Origin: Arion vulgaris | Lineage: Eukaryota; Mollusca; Gastropoda; Stylommatophora; Arionidae | Length of the DNA: 64,000 bases | Direction of reading: 5' to 3' | Assembly (NCBI GenBank): GCA_020796225.1 | Contig: CM036755.1 | Coordinates: 47,157,806 to 47,221,805 of the forward strand | In this document: piece by piece, positions 19,251-29,402 of the stretch | Layout: each line of letters begins with the position of its first letter | How positions within the stretch are numbered: position 1 is the first letter of the stretch | Position numbers and translations under genes: made by a program | The notes under the pieces: generated by a model | What the model saw: the letters and a program-made list of their open reading frames with translations, nothing else | The model's database searches: none | What the model was told of the DNA's origin: nothing

Positions 19251-20158
19251 TATGTATGAAAATGAGAAGGTTCAGTTATGACGTAGTATAGGTCAAGGTT
19301 ATGTGACGGTATATAATTGTAGTGCGGGAAGGGGCGATGAACAAATGTGACGCAAAACGAGCTAGTCAGAACCGGTTTAAATAGTACATAAACATAACGT
19401 GATAGATTGTCTGGCAACTTTCGATTTGTCAAATGGGGCTGCTTTAATCTTGAACACCCTGTATAATGAAGACACCTATGGCAAGTAATGCAGATATCAC
19501 ACTGGAATCTAAAATGATAAAAATAACAGAGCAGTTCACCTATTTGGGTATCAATTTTGATTGCACAGGAAATGTTAAAAGAAATTATGATACGAATTGG
19601 CAAAGCAACATCAGCTTTTAAAAGTCTAAATAAAATATGGAACTGCAAGTTATATAGTATTAAAACTAAATTACAATTTTCAATTCAAATGTTGTATCAA
19701 TCCTAACATATGCCAGCGAGAGTTGGAAAATGACTAAAGATATAGAAAGCAAGTTGAATGCATTTGAAAATATATGTCTGCGAAAAATAATGAATATAAA
19801 ATGGAACGAGTTCAGGAGAAGTGATGAAATCAGAGACATGTCTGGTCAACCACTAGTGACAACTGTTATAAGAAAGAGAAGATGGAGATATGTTGGGCAC
19901 ACCTTGAAGAGAAATGATCAAAGAATATCAAAGCAGGCATTGAAGTGGGATGCAAAGGGTTCAAGAAAGAGAGGTCGACCTAAGGAGACCCTGAAGCGAA
20001 CTTTGCTGAGAGAGGCAGGAAATATCGGTCTCAGTTCCATGGAGGAGATTGAGCGAGTTGCCCAGGATAGAGCGGTATGGAGAAATTACTTGCAGGCCCT
20101 ATGTAACGTATAACGGTACGAGAGGAATTATTATTATTAATTATTATAGGAAACTGAT

Positions 20159-20944
20159 CGCAAAAGAAGATGAAGATCAGTTATATGAGGACTATCATCA
20201 TAGCACTCTGGACACGCTCATAGGTGCTCCGATCTCTATCTCAACAAAAACCAGCAGCGTCCAGCGGCCCAACACGCCAGTTTGCTATCAATCTCTTTGT
20301 ATATTTAGTATGTCGTTTCTTTCGAGCTACACCAATATCGACATCCATCTCTCTCAGGCTGGTCAGCGAGTGGGATTGATTCGCAACCCTGAAATCTCTC
20401 TGTTCGGAAAGACTCTCAATGCGTTAAGAATGTCATTTCGCGGTCCATGGCATGAAGATGAAGACATAATAATTCATTTAAAAAGAGATAAAATTAAATC
20501 TAAAACTTTGTAGGAAATGGAACAAAAAATATATAATTCGGCATTAAACATTGCCAGATAAGCTATCATTGAAGGCAATGACTGCTCAGACGTTTATTTC
20601 TTACATTTCTCACGTACCTGCTTATACCCTGACAGGTAAATGCAAACTGGCAGTTTCATGTCTTTAAGCCAGGTAAGCGTTGTTTATAGCTTTCTACTTG
20701 TTAAAGCGTTATTAATGTAAACATTATATTCCTCTTCTTCTTCTTTTTCTTCTGTGTACAGGTGGAAGATTAAAGTGTTGAAAGAAAGCAGCGGTCAGAA
20801 GAATGATGTCATTTTCAAAGGGTTTGTTACTGGTCTTGGTCATTGACTGCAACATATATTTTTTCTGCTTCTTGTATCTTACACAATTATGCAACATATT
20901 CTGCAATTAATTTGCATTTAATGTGCAAAATGGAAGAATAACTA
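20159..20944. other. Unassigned stretch
   Basis: No recognised gene. A plus-strand segment following ttcttctgtgtacag at 20761 reads WKIKVLKESSGQKNDVIF then GFVTGLGH and a stop. This is exon-like in style but without a partner exon. Another open stretch near 20320-20510 (GPWHEDEDIIIHLKRD) is also unidentified. Confidence 0.3.
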
Positions 20945-21880
20945 ACGAAATACAACATAGATGCAATAAAGCAAATCAAATCATAGAACAAATGGTGCCA
21001 ATTTTGAAATGCAAACACGTCACCATGAACACAAAAAGAGCAATGTTCAACACAATATTTCTCCCTACATTATGCTATCAGTGCTAAACCTGGACACTGG
21101 CATTAAATTATAGAAGAAAACGAGTCACGGCAGAGATGAATTGTCTACGCAGAATGTTGGGAATATCAAGAAGAGACAGGTTTAGAAATGAAGACATCAG
21201 GAAAAAAATGGGTAAAGCATCAGTACTGAACTTCATCAAGAAACAATATATTAAATGGTTCGGCTATATAGCAAATTACAAATAGATAGTGTGCCTCTAA
21301 GATCAATGTTACTTCAATACAGTGGATACAAAGCAAAAGTAGATTACCAACAGACAGTGCTCCTCAATGATCAATGTTACTCCAATACAGTGGATACAAA
21401 GCAAAAGTAGATTACCAACAGACAGTGCTCCTCAATGATCAATGTTACTTCAATACAGTGGATACAAAGCAAAAGTAGATTACCAACAGACAGTGCTCCT
21501 CAATGATCAATGTTACTCCAATACAGTGGATACAAAGCAAAAGTAGATTACCAACAGATAGTGCTCCTCAAAGATCAATGTTACTCCAATACAGTGGATA
21601 CAAAGCAAAAGTAGATTACCAACAGACAGTGCTCCTCAATGATCAATGTTACTCCAATACAGTGGATACAAAGCAAAAGTAGATTACCAACAGACAGTGC
21701 TCCTCAATGATCAATGTTACTCCAATACAGTGGATACAAAGCAAAAGGTCCATCCACGCAAAAGGTGGACCTCAAAAATAACAGAGGCAGTTAAAAACAC
21801 TATTTATGTAGTGCATACAAAAGCCCGTTCTAGAAATCTCTTTGTTTATCCTGACGCTGTTAGACAAAACAGGAAAAGAG
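20945..21880 (+). mobile_element. LINE-G 3' fragment with internal tandem array
   Basis: Related to 29640-30160 and, reversed, 49190-50015. The broken frame gives CLRRMLGISRRDRFRNEDIR-type text, then LLQYSGYKAK, then RKRWTSKITEAVKN. The Tyr-Ser-Gly-Tyr-Lys segment is amplified into a 68-bp array. Confidence 0.75.
21265..21752. repeat. 68-bp minisatellite inside LINE-G
   Basis: About seven copies of a unit containing attaccaacagacagtgctc and caatacagtggatacaaagc. The same text is single-copy in the LINE at 29925-29985, so the array grew from LINE coding sequence. Confidence 0.9.
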
Positions 21881-22137
21881 GAGAAGAACGTAGAAGGGTT
21901 GACTTTATTGCACTGGGTTTGACCTCATATTGCTTGGTAACTCTCCGCAGAAATGGTAGGTCTCCTACCGAGAGTATTGAACAAATACCCAAACATAACA
22001 GTACCGGCAACCACATAGGTCTCTGGTAAATAGCATTTGTGCGACAAGCAGGGCGGTCTAGATTCGAACTCACGACCTTAGAAACGCAAGGTAACGACTA
22101 GAGAAAAATATAGATATCCTACACGACGACCTAAAGA

Positions 22138-22164
<27 letters not shown>
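21881..22164. other. SINE remnants and CT-rich run
   Basis: Short fragments related to 900 and 28400 (ctccgcagaaatggtag, accgagagtattgaac) and a (CT)n run at 22140-22172, which is the tail of the next element. No gene. Confidence 0.45.
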
Positions 22165-22172
<8 letters not shown>

Positions 22173-22395
22173 TTAGCCTGTTACGCCCTTGACGTTTAGG
22201 GCGGCAACACACACACACCATTCTTCTCTATTCATAGCTTCCTCTGTATTGTGTTCCAGCTATGACTCATTTCTTTCAGTTTCTGCTCCATCGCTCTCCC
22301 CCAGGCCGTCTTGGGTCTTCCACATCCTCGCCCACCCTCCGGAGTCCATCTCAGTGCAGCCTTCTGATGGACCTGAAGATCGAGGAACATTAAAT
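22165..22395 (-). mobile_element. LINE2-family 3' end
   Basis: The minus strand reads KAALRWTPEGGRGCGRPKTA, then MEQKLKEMSHSWNTIQRK and ends cctaaacgtcaagggcgtaa plus (AG)n, the same terminus as LINE2 at 13668. Confidence 0.8.
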
Positions 22396-22789
22396 ATTTT
22401 GGTCCTCTAAACGTCACAGTGGTTTGTATAGAACATTAGTGGCGGGCATGGTTTATAGTTGACGTGGGGACGAATAAGGTGACGGTTGCCTCTGTAGTCG
22501 GAAAAGACACATATGTATGGTGGGGGCACTAATAATAAGAAAAGCATGCCTTAACGCATGAATTAACAGTGAACGAATGCAAGAAGAAGAAGATGTCGGT
22601 AACAAAATGTCATAATGAAACCTTGGCTTCTACCGCCGCCTTTAGAGGGTCAGCTTTTACTCTGCAGTTGAAAGTGAGTCTAAGTATATAGGTTATGATG
22701 AAAAATTCGTAACTGTCGCAGGAGTAACTTTGTAAGTGCTCTGTAGCTGACAATCTTCTTCTGCGATCAACTTCTGCTATGCGACTACT
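22396..22789. other. Dispersed repeat fragments
   Basis: Contains a module (tatggtgggg..actaataataag, gcatgcct) also present at 33990-34110 and, diverged, near 53570. No gene seen. Confidence 0.45.
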
Positions 22790-23010
22790 ACGGTATGTGT
22801 TATAAACAGGGTGGTGCGCTTGAGATCTTCACCAGTCACCCATAGTTGGCTCTGAAGGGTTGGTTCTCTTGGCCAGATTTCCATTTTCACACTGTGCAGA
22901 CTGGAGTAGTTTTGGAGGATGTGCTTTGGAGACTGCTTTGGTTCTTCACAGGTGCATGCAGCTAGGTAGGTAAGAGCCTGAGATAGGTAAGAGACTGAGG
23001 ACCGTTTGTC
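22790..23010 (-). mobile_element. LINE 3' end with zinc-knuckle remnant
   Basis: Minus-strand frame ACTCEEPKQSPKHILQ, EIWPREPTLQSQLW, GEDLKRTTLFI. It is related to 9590-9793. Confidence 0.6.
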
Positions 23011-23077
23011 GCGCAAAACTTTAAGAAACGCTACTAAATTTCAACACAGATAAAAGTTACGTGGCGATATATGTTAC

Positions 23078-23200
23078 CTTTTCATAGTCTCGTATACAAA
23101 CGGCTGCTTTAGCCATCCCTCCTAAAACTTCAACTTGGCCAAGTCTGTCTCCAATTTCTGACATAATACTTGAAGCAGACTCATAGCGTGGACTCGCTCT
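23078..23200 (-). CDS. RAPSN: Rapsyn exon 4 (TPR region)
   Basis: 123 bp between acceptor cacccctctag and donor GTAACATAT, phase 0 at both ends. It encodes 41 residues: [36 protein letters not shown] and RDYEK. It matches [20 protein letters not shown] in human rapsyn at about two thirds identity over the first half. It is one TPR helix pair of the array that binds acetylcholine receptor subunits. Confidence 0.9.
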
Positions 23201-23344
23201 CTAGAGGGGTGAGAGGATTAATGAATAAATCTATTATTAGAAATCAACAATTTTTTAAAATATTTACTTCAATTTAGACCTTAATTTACGTAATTTACAA
23301 ATTTATCTAATATGCTAGCTGGCGCAGACGATCACGAACCTTCA

Positions 23345-23455
23345 CATCCTTATGTTAATAATGTAATAATGTTGTCGCTGTTTTTGTATTTTGTAAAACT
23401 GCAGTACTTTGTTATTACGTGTTTCGCCATTGTAAATCAGGTCCATTGTTGACTT
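23345..23455 (+). repeat. Dispersed tgtttttgtattttgtaaaac element, copy 1
   Basis: Shares cgctgtttttgtattttgta, then aaactgcagtactttgttat and gtgtttcgccattg with copies at 26038-26165 and 28845-28960. The other two also carry an upstream cttgataaag..ct.ttggtcgaaacg motif. Confidence 0.65.
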
Positions 23456-23504
23456 TTATCCATGCCATTGAGTTAAGCTGTGCATCCAGTGTGCAGATAG
23501 TGCT

Positions 23505-23665
23505 CTGGTGTAGCTAGACAAGAACACTATGCTGGAAGCCACAGAAGAATAGTAAACCAACAAAGAACCGGTATCATTAGTCGCCACACGATGAGAGACA
23601 TACTGGAGGAGGAGATCAGAGCACTTATGGACTAATTAGTTCGATGTGCAGTGATGATAATTCGA
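23505..23665 (+). mobile_element. LINE-B 3' end
   Basis: Broken plus frame RTGIISRHTMRDILEEEIRA then LMD and stop, like NLSRYINYIPQNGSC...EEIEAVMDM at 38600-38700. Confidence 0.6.
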
Positions 23666-23717
23666 CGACTAAACTAAACTATCCAGTGTCTAGTATCTTG
23701 AATATCCCTCTTTTCTT

Positions 23718-23977
23718 CGCCCGTGTTGTGCCAGGGTCTGTAAGGAAGCAAAGAATAGTACCACTGCGACCTACAAGTCATGTCGTAAGAGACAACTGAG
23801 GTAAAGACATAGGGAGGCTGCTCTAGTATATAAAAAGCGTCGCAGAAATCGGATGTGCTGGCCGACTTGTAGGCGCTTAACTGACACAGCGTACAATCGC
23901 TCTTAGGCACAGATCTCATACAGATCAAACAGAGTGGTTAACAAGTGATCGATATGGAGCGTTCGAAGAAGAAGAAT
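23718..23977 (+). mobile_element. SINE-A copy
   Basis: Full-length: cccgtgttgtgccagggt to gcgttcgaagaagaag. Confidence 0.75.
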
Positions 23978-24059
23978 CACCCTCTTTTCTTCCGCTAAAT
24001 TGACAAATTATCACAATATAGTTTTTATAAAACATAGTGACAACAAGTAAATTATATCT

Positions 24060-24310
24060 GGAACCGCTCGAGTGGTTACCGTGACCCAAATGTGGGGTGT
24101 AAAGAATAGAACCACTGTTACCTGCCACGCATGTCGTAAGAGGAGACTAAGGAGGTTTGGCTGAAATCGGATGCACATGTCCTAAACGTGTAGCAGTCTA
24201 TGCGTTTAGGGGCCTACGAAACCAATGTGCAACGTATACACGTTCTTGGCAAAGATCACAAAGAGTGATTAAAATTGATGGAAAGAGAGAACGCAAAGAA
24301 GAAGAAGATA
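24060..24310 (+). mobile_element. SINE-A-related module
   Basis: gagtggttaccgtgacccaa, gtgtaaagaatagaaccact and gcatgtcgtaagagg are shared with 50016-50150, 52570-52700 and, reversed, 54590-54740. The second half (cctaaacgtgtagcagtc...aaagagtgatta) resembles 54955-55060 reversed. Probably the head of a larger retroelement family. Confidence 0.55.
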
Positions 24311-24479
24311 TGTGGAACAAAGCAGAGAACAAAACAAAGAAAAAACGTTATTGACAGCTTAACGTCATGGTCGAGAAAAATATCAACATCGGAACCAGGG
24401 TATAACTTATCGCAGATTGACATGACTATTATCACTACACTTCGGTGATTAACCATGTGTTCCCTTTAGCTCTTTCTCT

Positions 24480-25210
24480 CTCTCTCTCTCTCTTGCCGTT
24501 TTACCCGGGTTGGGGCATAGGCCCTCAACCAACTCATGCCAAGTCTTCCTATCTCTAGCTATCTCCTGCAGCTCCTCCAGCTCTTCTTTATATTGTTGAT
24601 CTCCGCCTCCAAATCTCGTCTCCATGTATTTCTCGGCCTTCCCTTCTTTCACTGTCCCTGCGGGTTCCAGGCAAGGACCCTTCTTGTTATATTCCCTCCG
24701 GTTTTCGCAAAGTGTGTCCTATCCAGCGCCAGCGTCTTTTTAACCTGTTCGTTCACTGGAATCTGTCTTGTTCTCTCCATAAGTTCCTCATTTGTGACCC
24801 TATCATACCATCTTATTCCCTCTATTCTGCGCAGACACCAGTTGATGAATGTTTGCAATTTATGCGCTATTGTTTTAGTTGTTCTCCATGTTTCTGACCC
24901 ATACAGTAGAACTGCTTTAACATTAGAGTTAAATATTCGAATTTTTGTTCTAGATGTGATTTCTTTGGACTTCCAAATGTTTCCCAGTGCAATGAAGCTC
25001 CTCTTGCCTTCTGTATTCTTATTTTAACATCTCTATCTGTTCCACCCTCTTTGTCTACGTTGCTGTCCAAATATGTGTATGATTCTACCTCTTGAAGTGG
25101 ATTTCCCCAGGAGATCGAGTTGTCATTTGCTTGGTTAATTCTCAATATCTTTGTCTTTCCCTTATGAATGTTCAGCCCTTTTAGCTCTTTTCTTTCATGG
25201 TTATGTTTTC
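24480..25210 (-). mobile_element. LINE-F 3' part
   Basis: Minus-strand frames EVESYTYLDSNVDKEGGTDR, LRRIEGIRWYDRVTNEELME, RRVLAWNPQGQ and a C-terminus WHELVEGLCPNPGK with a (GA)n tail. This is the thumb and end of an RTE-like LINE reverse transcriptase. Related ends occur at 52790-53075, 53790-54180 and 54285-54490. Confidence 0.8.
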
Positions 25211-25239
25211 AAACGCGTTCATTACATTAACATAAAACT

Positions 25240-25535
25240 GTAGTTACTGCCCTTAATGCTACATTTTAGGGCGATGTAGGAGTAGAGATGGAGGGCTGTG
25301 GAATTGAAGGGTCGCATGGCTAATGAGGAGGTACGGTTTAGAACACGTTGCAACAACCGGTAAAATCGAAGGGAGACGAGACAGAGGAAGATAGAGAGTT
25401 AACATTTTGGATAGCCTGACTCCACGGCACGGAAGAGTGTCAACATCTGAAATGATAGCAAACACCAGAGATATAGATTTGTGGAGATTCATGATTGCCT
25501 ACTCCAGTCGGCACGGTACCTGATGATAATGATGA
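25240..25535 (+). mobile_element. LINE-A 3' end
   Basis: Broken plus frame ELKGRMANEEVRFRTRCNNR, MIANTRDIDLWRFMIAYSSR and a final HGT stop with (GATGATAAT)n. Matches 26500-26645. Confidence 0.7.
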
Positions 25536-25539
25536 TGGT

Positions 25540-25690
25540 TAGTGCAGTCGCCGCAAAACTGTTCAGGTTAAGATTTTTCTTTACGCCCCCGACAGAATAA
25601 AACCTCATTATCCTTACAGTGGATTGAACCCGGATCTCCCGCATGGAAGCCCGCGCTTTAACCTATTCGGTCAGACGCTCCCAAAAACGT
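25540..25690 (-). mobile_element. tRNA-like SINE fragment
   Basis: The minus strand reads gaccgaataggttaaagcg (box-A region) and gatccgggttcaatccac (box-B) with tRNA-like spacing, followed by unrelated sequence. Single copy in the window. A tRNA pseudogene is an alternative. Confidence 0.5.
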
Positions 25691-25803
25691 TCATTAAAAC
25701 AGAACAAAAATGGCACATAAGATTCCTAGTCTTGACATGGTGCGCAAACATATGAGATCTTGCTTTCTATATACTCATAATGCCAGAGAAAAAGGGCACT
25801 TGC

Positions 25804-25902
25804 CTCCATGTCGTTGCGCTTCCTGTGAATGTCAGCAAAGAGGTAGAGACACCGAGCCTGGACTGGTCTATCAAAATGTCTCATGGCCGTCTGCATAGCA
25901 TC
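25804..25902 (-). CDS. RAPSN: Rapsyn exon 3 (TPR region, GC donor)
   Basis: 99 bp, 33 codons, phase 0 at both ends, acceptor tgtcttcatcag. It encodes DAMQTAMRHFDRPVQARCLY then LFADIHRKRNDME. This aligns with [33 protein letters not shown] of human rapsyn. No GT donor fits; the exon ends GAG and is followed by GCAAGT, the usual form of a GC-AG intron donor. Reading past it gives a poor match, while exon 4 continues the alignment exactly. Confidence 0.9.
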
Positions 25903-26037
25903 CTGATGAAGACACATTTAAAGAATGTTAACATGTATACATATAATGTTAACACGTATACATTTAATGATAACACGTATAAATGCGAAGCATTATATGC
26001 AACTAGTCATTGTCAATTGAGATCAGAATGAGAGTTA

Positions 26038-26165
26038 TTCAGTGCTACATATGCTTTGCTTGATAAAGACCTTTTGGTCGAAACGTTGTTATGGATTGTC
26101 ACTGTTTTTGTATTTTGTAAAACTACAGTAATTTGTTTTTAAGTGTTTCGCCATTGCTAGATAGT
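26038..26165 (+). repeat. Dispersed gataaag/gtcgaaacg element, copy 2
   Basis: gcttgataaagaccttttgg, tcgaaacgtt and tgtttttgtattttgtaaaa. See 28845-28960. Confidence 0.65.
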
Positions 26166-26189
26166 TTTACTGCAGTATTCCTTTATATC

Positions 26190-26645
26190 AATGCTACACA
26201 GAACCGATACGGACATAGGGAAGCGAGTTATGGACAATAAACAAACAGATTGAAAAATCTCTGAGGACCACAGAGATGTGGTTTTACAGAAGAATGATAA
26301 GAATCCCATGGACTGCTAAAATGACTAATATTGAGGGGCTGTGTTGAATGAGGTCAAGACACAGAGAAAGGTCATTATCAATATAAGTAAGAGCCAGTCA
26401 TCATTTTTCGGGCATGTGATGAGTAAGGGATGTTTAGAATATATTGTGACAAACCGGTAAAATTGAAGGTAGGCGAGACAGAGAAAGACAGAGAGAGGAA
26501 ATTTTGGATAGCCTGACTTCATGACATAGAAGAGGTCAACATCTGAGATGATAGCAAACACCAGAGACAGAGATTTGTGGAGATCCTTGGTCGCCTACGC
26601 CATCCGGAACGGCACCTGATGATGGCACCTGATGATGATACGCGT
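26190..26645 (+). mobile_element. LINE-A 3' part
   Basis: Broken plus frame KSLRTTEMWFYRRMIRIPWT, AKMTNIE, QTGKIEGRRDRERQREEILD and a C-terminus PSGTAPDDGT-like text. Frameshifts are present. Confidence 0.75.
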
Positions 26646-26671
26646 ACGTTAAATGCTATTACAAAATCGAA

Positions 26672-26778
26672 ATTCTCAACAAGCTATTGGTTATTGGTTA
26701 CTGGTTATAGGCTATTGGTTATTGGTTACTTGTTATAGGCTAGTGGTTATTGGTTACTGGTTATAGGCTAATGGCTAC
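26672..26778. repeat. Minisatellite of attggttactggttatag type
   Basis: About five variants of a 10-20-bp unit (ctattggttattggttac, tggttataggct). Confidence 0.85.
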
Positions 26779-26804
26779 TGAACTGATGTCACAGCACTCC
26801 GGGA

Positions 26805-26945
26805 AGAGCCATAGGTGCTCAGTCTGCCCTAGCAGATATCGAAGGGTGTGCATACTGATGATTCATGTGGTTCGCTAGTTAAACACACTCCTCACTTTGC
26901 CCCTCAGGCATCCAGTTCTACTTGTACAACGAGTAACTTTAAACT
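26805..26945 (+). mobile_element. Dispersed repeat H, copy 1
   Basis: ccataggtgctcagtctgcc, agatatcgaagggtgtgcat, ccctcaggcatccagttcta and cttgtacaac recur at 58165-58290. Non-coding; the class is unknown. Confidence 0.65.
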
Positions 26946-26959
26946 CATTAAATCGCTGC

Positions 26960-27205
26960 CCTCGTGTGGTGCCGGAACCCGGAAGGAAGCAAAGAATACT
27001 ACCACTGCGACCTACAAGGCATGTCGTTAGATACGACAGATGTAGGAGTCTAGGAAGCTACCTAATAAATAAAAAACGTCGCAGAAATTGAATGTGCTGG
27101 CCTACCTGTAGGCCCATAACTGGCACAACCTACAATCGCTCTTAGGCTTCGATCACATACAAATCCTACAGAGTGGTTAACAAGTGGTCGATAGCGTTCG
27201 AGGAA
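26960..27205 (+). mobile_element. SINE-A copy
   Basis: ctcgtgtggtgccggaaccc to ggtcgatagcgttcgagg, with the internal blocks in order. Confidence 0.75.
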
Positions 27206-27229
27206 TACACATGATACAGAGCAATGCAA

Positions 27230-27605
27230 AAACATAAATGTGCTGTTGAATATAAGTGTTACAGAAGAGTCCTTCGTGTATCATGGACAGAGAAGAGAAC
27301 AAATATATATATATATAAATTCAGATATAACTCAAAATCAAAGAAAACTTGGTGATGCTACAAATAAAAATGAGGAAATACTTTGAACATATAAAGAGAC
27401 ACGAAGTTTTGGAGAAGACCATTATGAAGGGAGGCATCCCTGCAAAGAGAAGAAAAGAAAGACCACGAAGAATATGGATTCGGATCTGACGATGATTTGA
27501 GCATGACAACTGCAGAGGCAGGACATCTGGCCTTTGAGCGAGAGAGAAATTCGAAGGACTATTAAGATGTCAAATTTCTGCTCAGGACTTTTAATGATAC
27601 AATAA
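27230..27605 (+). mobile_element. LINE-D 3' part
   Basis: Diverged copy of 46545-46925: KRRVLRVSWTEKRTN-like, MKGGIPAKRRKERPRRIWI, then the AEAGHLAFER and KFLLRT end. Multiple frameshifts. Confidence 0.7.
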
Positions 27606-27925
27606 TTGCTATTTTATCTCAATTAAAACTGAGTTTGGCAAGCATCATTAGACAGAAAAAAAGAAGCCAGGTTAAGAATTATGTAATTGAGATTGCCAGA
27701 TTTGGCAGCTACTTTACTCGACGATATGATTATTGCCGAGTAAGCGGTTTTTAAAAATAAATGCTGGTTCCTTAAAAAAAAAGTGTACTGTCGCAGAATG
27801 AGAGGCGGTGGAACACAGCACATGATGATAGTAAGTTGTATAGCCTCTAACCGCCTCAACCCCAATTTTATAAAGAATAAAAAAAAGGTATAAAGTCGAA
27901 GGTTTGACTTCATTAATACTTGGAT
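27606..27925. other. No gene recognised
   Basis: AT-rich sequence without a supported feature. Confidence 0.4.
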
Positions 27926-28185
27926 TCTGCCTGTGTTGTGCAGGGACCCGCAAGGAAAGCAGAGAATAGTACCACTGCGACCTACAAGGCATGTCGTAAG
28001 AGGCGACAAATATAGGACCTAGGGAGCTACCTAGTAAACAAAAAGCATTGCAGAAATTGGATGTGCTGACCTACTTGTAGGCTCATAACTGGCACAACGT
28101 ACAATCGCTCTTAGGCTCAGATCACATACAAATCACACAGAGTGGTTAACAAGTGATCGATATGGAGCGTTCGAAGAAGATAAGA
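27926..28185 (+). mobile_element. SINE-A copy
   Basis: cctgtgttgtgcagggaccc to gcgttcgaagaagata; full-length. Confidence 0.8.
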
Positions 28186-28307
28186 AAGAATACTGGGATT
28201 CTCACTAAAGAATTAATTCTTATTTTTCTGTTGGCTTACACACTCTGATATAACTAACATAAGGTTCGTCTTTAGGTTGAAAGGCCGTGCCTCGGCTTAA
28301 AAGGATT

Positions 28308-28352
28308 TAACCCCCTAAACAAACAAACAAACAAACAAATAAACAAACAAAC
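28308..28352. repeat. (AAAC)n microsatellite
   Basis: Runs of aaacaaacaaacaaac. The surrounding 28186-28500 shows only SINE scraps (ctgtcggcagaaatag, accgagagtgttgcac). Confidence 0.9.
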
Positions 28353-28499
28353 AAGGATTGACTTCATTGCATGACGTTTCCCTATATGACCACTCCGTCC
28401 CTGTCGGCAGAAATAGTACACCATCTACCGAGAGTGTTGCACACATGGGCGTCAACATACATTTTTCCAGGAGGGGGCAAAATGAATTAAACAGATTTT

Positions 28500-28960
28500 A
28501 GTCGGTTGTTTATTACACGGAAATGAGATTTCCAGATCGTTTTATTTCGTTGTATGGTACCTTGCGACCACATGGACTCAACGCATTACATTCCTATGTT
28601 TCTTAGTACTTTCTCTTCTCATGCCTTGTAATGTATATGTGTATATGCTACATGTATATAAGTTATATATTTATTTGGTTTTTTTATTGTTTCTCTTTTT
28701 TCCCACTTCTAGTTTTTGGGTGTTTTTGTGCTGCATTCATTTCGTTATTCGTTTTTATTCCCAGATTTACATTAGATACGTTTGAATGTCTCCGTGTGTG
28801 GTAGTCCATATGTAGTGTTCTTTGAAATTCGTCACTCCTATTGTCTCGTTTGCTTGATAAAGGCCTCTTGGTCGAAACGTTTCTGTGTATCATCACTGTT
28901 TTTGTATTTTGTAAAACTAAAGTACTTTGTTCTTGCGTGTTTCACTACACGGAAATGAAG
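28500..28960 (+). repeat. Dispersed gataaag/gtcgaaacg element, copy 3 with flank
   Basis: The 3' part carries gcttgataaaggcctcttgg then tcgaaacgtttctg, followed by tgtttttgtattttgtaaaa. The upstream 350 bp is T-rich and has no clear gene. The gataaagg-loop-ggtcgaaac core recalls motifs at the ends of Penelope-like elements; I cannot confirm that class. Confidence 0.5.
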
Positions 28961-28994
28961 AAGACCAGATTCGCATAACACTGTTTTATTAACA

Positions 28995-29115
28995 AATCAT
29001 TTTCTGCAGAGGTTGCAGAGGCAGGACATCTGGCCTTTGAGAGAGAGAAATTTCGGAGGACTGTTGGGGTGGCAAAGTTCTGCTCAGGACAAGCTATTTG
29101 ATGATGATGAATCGT
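28995..29115 (+). mobile_element. LINE-D 3' end
   Basis: EVAEAGHLAFEREKFRRTVG, VAKFCSGQAI and stop, then (gat)n. The end matches 46925 closely. Confidence 0.8.
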
Positions 29116-29154
29116 CAACACAGAAATCCTTATAATGATTTTCCTCTATGGTAT

Positions 29155-29402
29155 TCTCTCTCTCTCTCGCGATCACCCTTAGACTGATGTACCGAATTTC
29201 CCCATAAATTCTTATTCATGTGGAAATCTGAAACATGCAACCTTAGCATGGGTGGGTTTCGTCACATCTTCAGCGCCATTTGGAGCTCTGGTGCTTATCC
29301 TTCGTCGATGTGTCTGGTTTTAACCAGCGTTTACTGTGTTCGCTCTCCGTCAGCCTTGGGCTGTCCCCAGCCAAACTGCAAGGCAGCAGGTTGCTATTTT
29401 CT
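29155..29402 (-). mobile_element. SINE-C copy
   Basis: Left end (CT)n gcgatcaccc, right end gcaaggcagcaggttg. Orientation is minus if the CT run is the 3' (GA)n tail. Confidence 0.75.

Larger units (their letters stand above)
13893..19461. mobile_element. Short TA-target DNA transposon, split by the LTR element
   Basis: Terminal inverted repeats CAGGGTGTTCAAGAT (13893) and ATCTTGAACACCCTG (to 19461), followed inward by AGCAGCC and GGCTGCT. It sits between TA dinucleotides (13891-13892, 19462-19463). Removing it and one TA restores the LINE1 reading seen at 43468-43490. Without the LTR element it is about 260 bp and non-coding, so it is a MITE of Tc1/mariner type by its TA target. Confidence 0.85.
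9808..20144 (+). mobile_element. LINE1 (5'-truncated) with nested insertions
   Basis: The reverse transcriptase half of a LINE in three pieces: 9808-10403, 13681-13892 and 19464-20144. It reads NNKAAGDDNITAEML-type text, GVKQGCILS, LEDLDFADDIAL (catalytic FADD box), then the thumb and C-terminus (RKRRWRYVGHTL, GSRKRGRPKETL, AVWRNYLQALCNV) with an (ATT)n tail. It is flanked by a 14-bp duplication, tataggaaactgat, at 9794-9807 and 20145-20158. Two shorter relatives at 42791-44010 and 48346-48780 confirm the undisturbed order. Frameshifts make it inactive. Confidence 0.9.
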
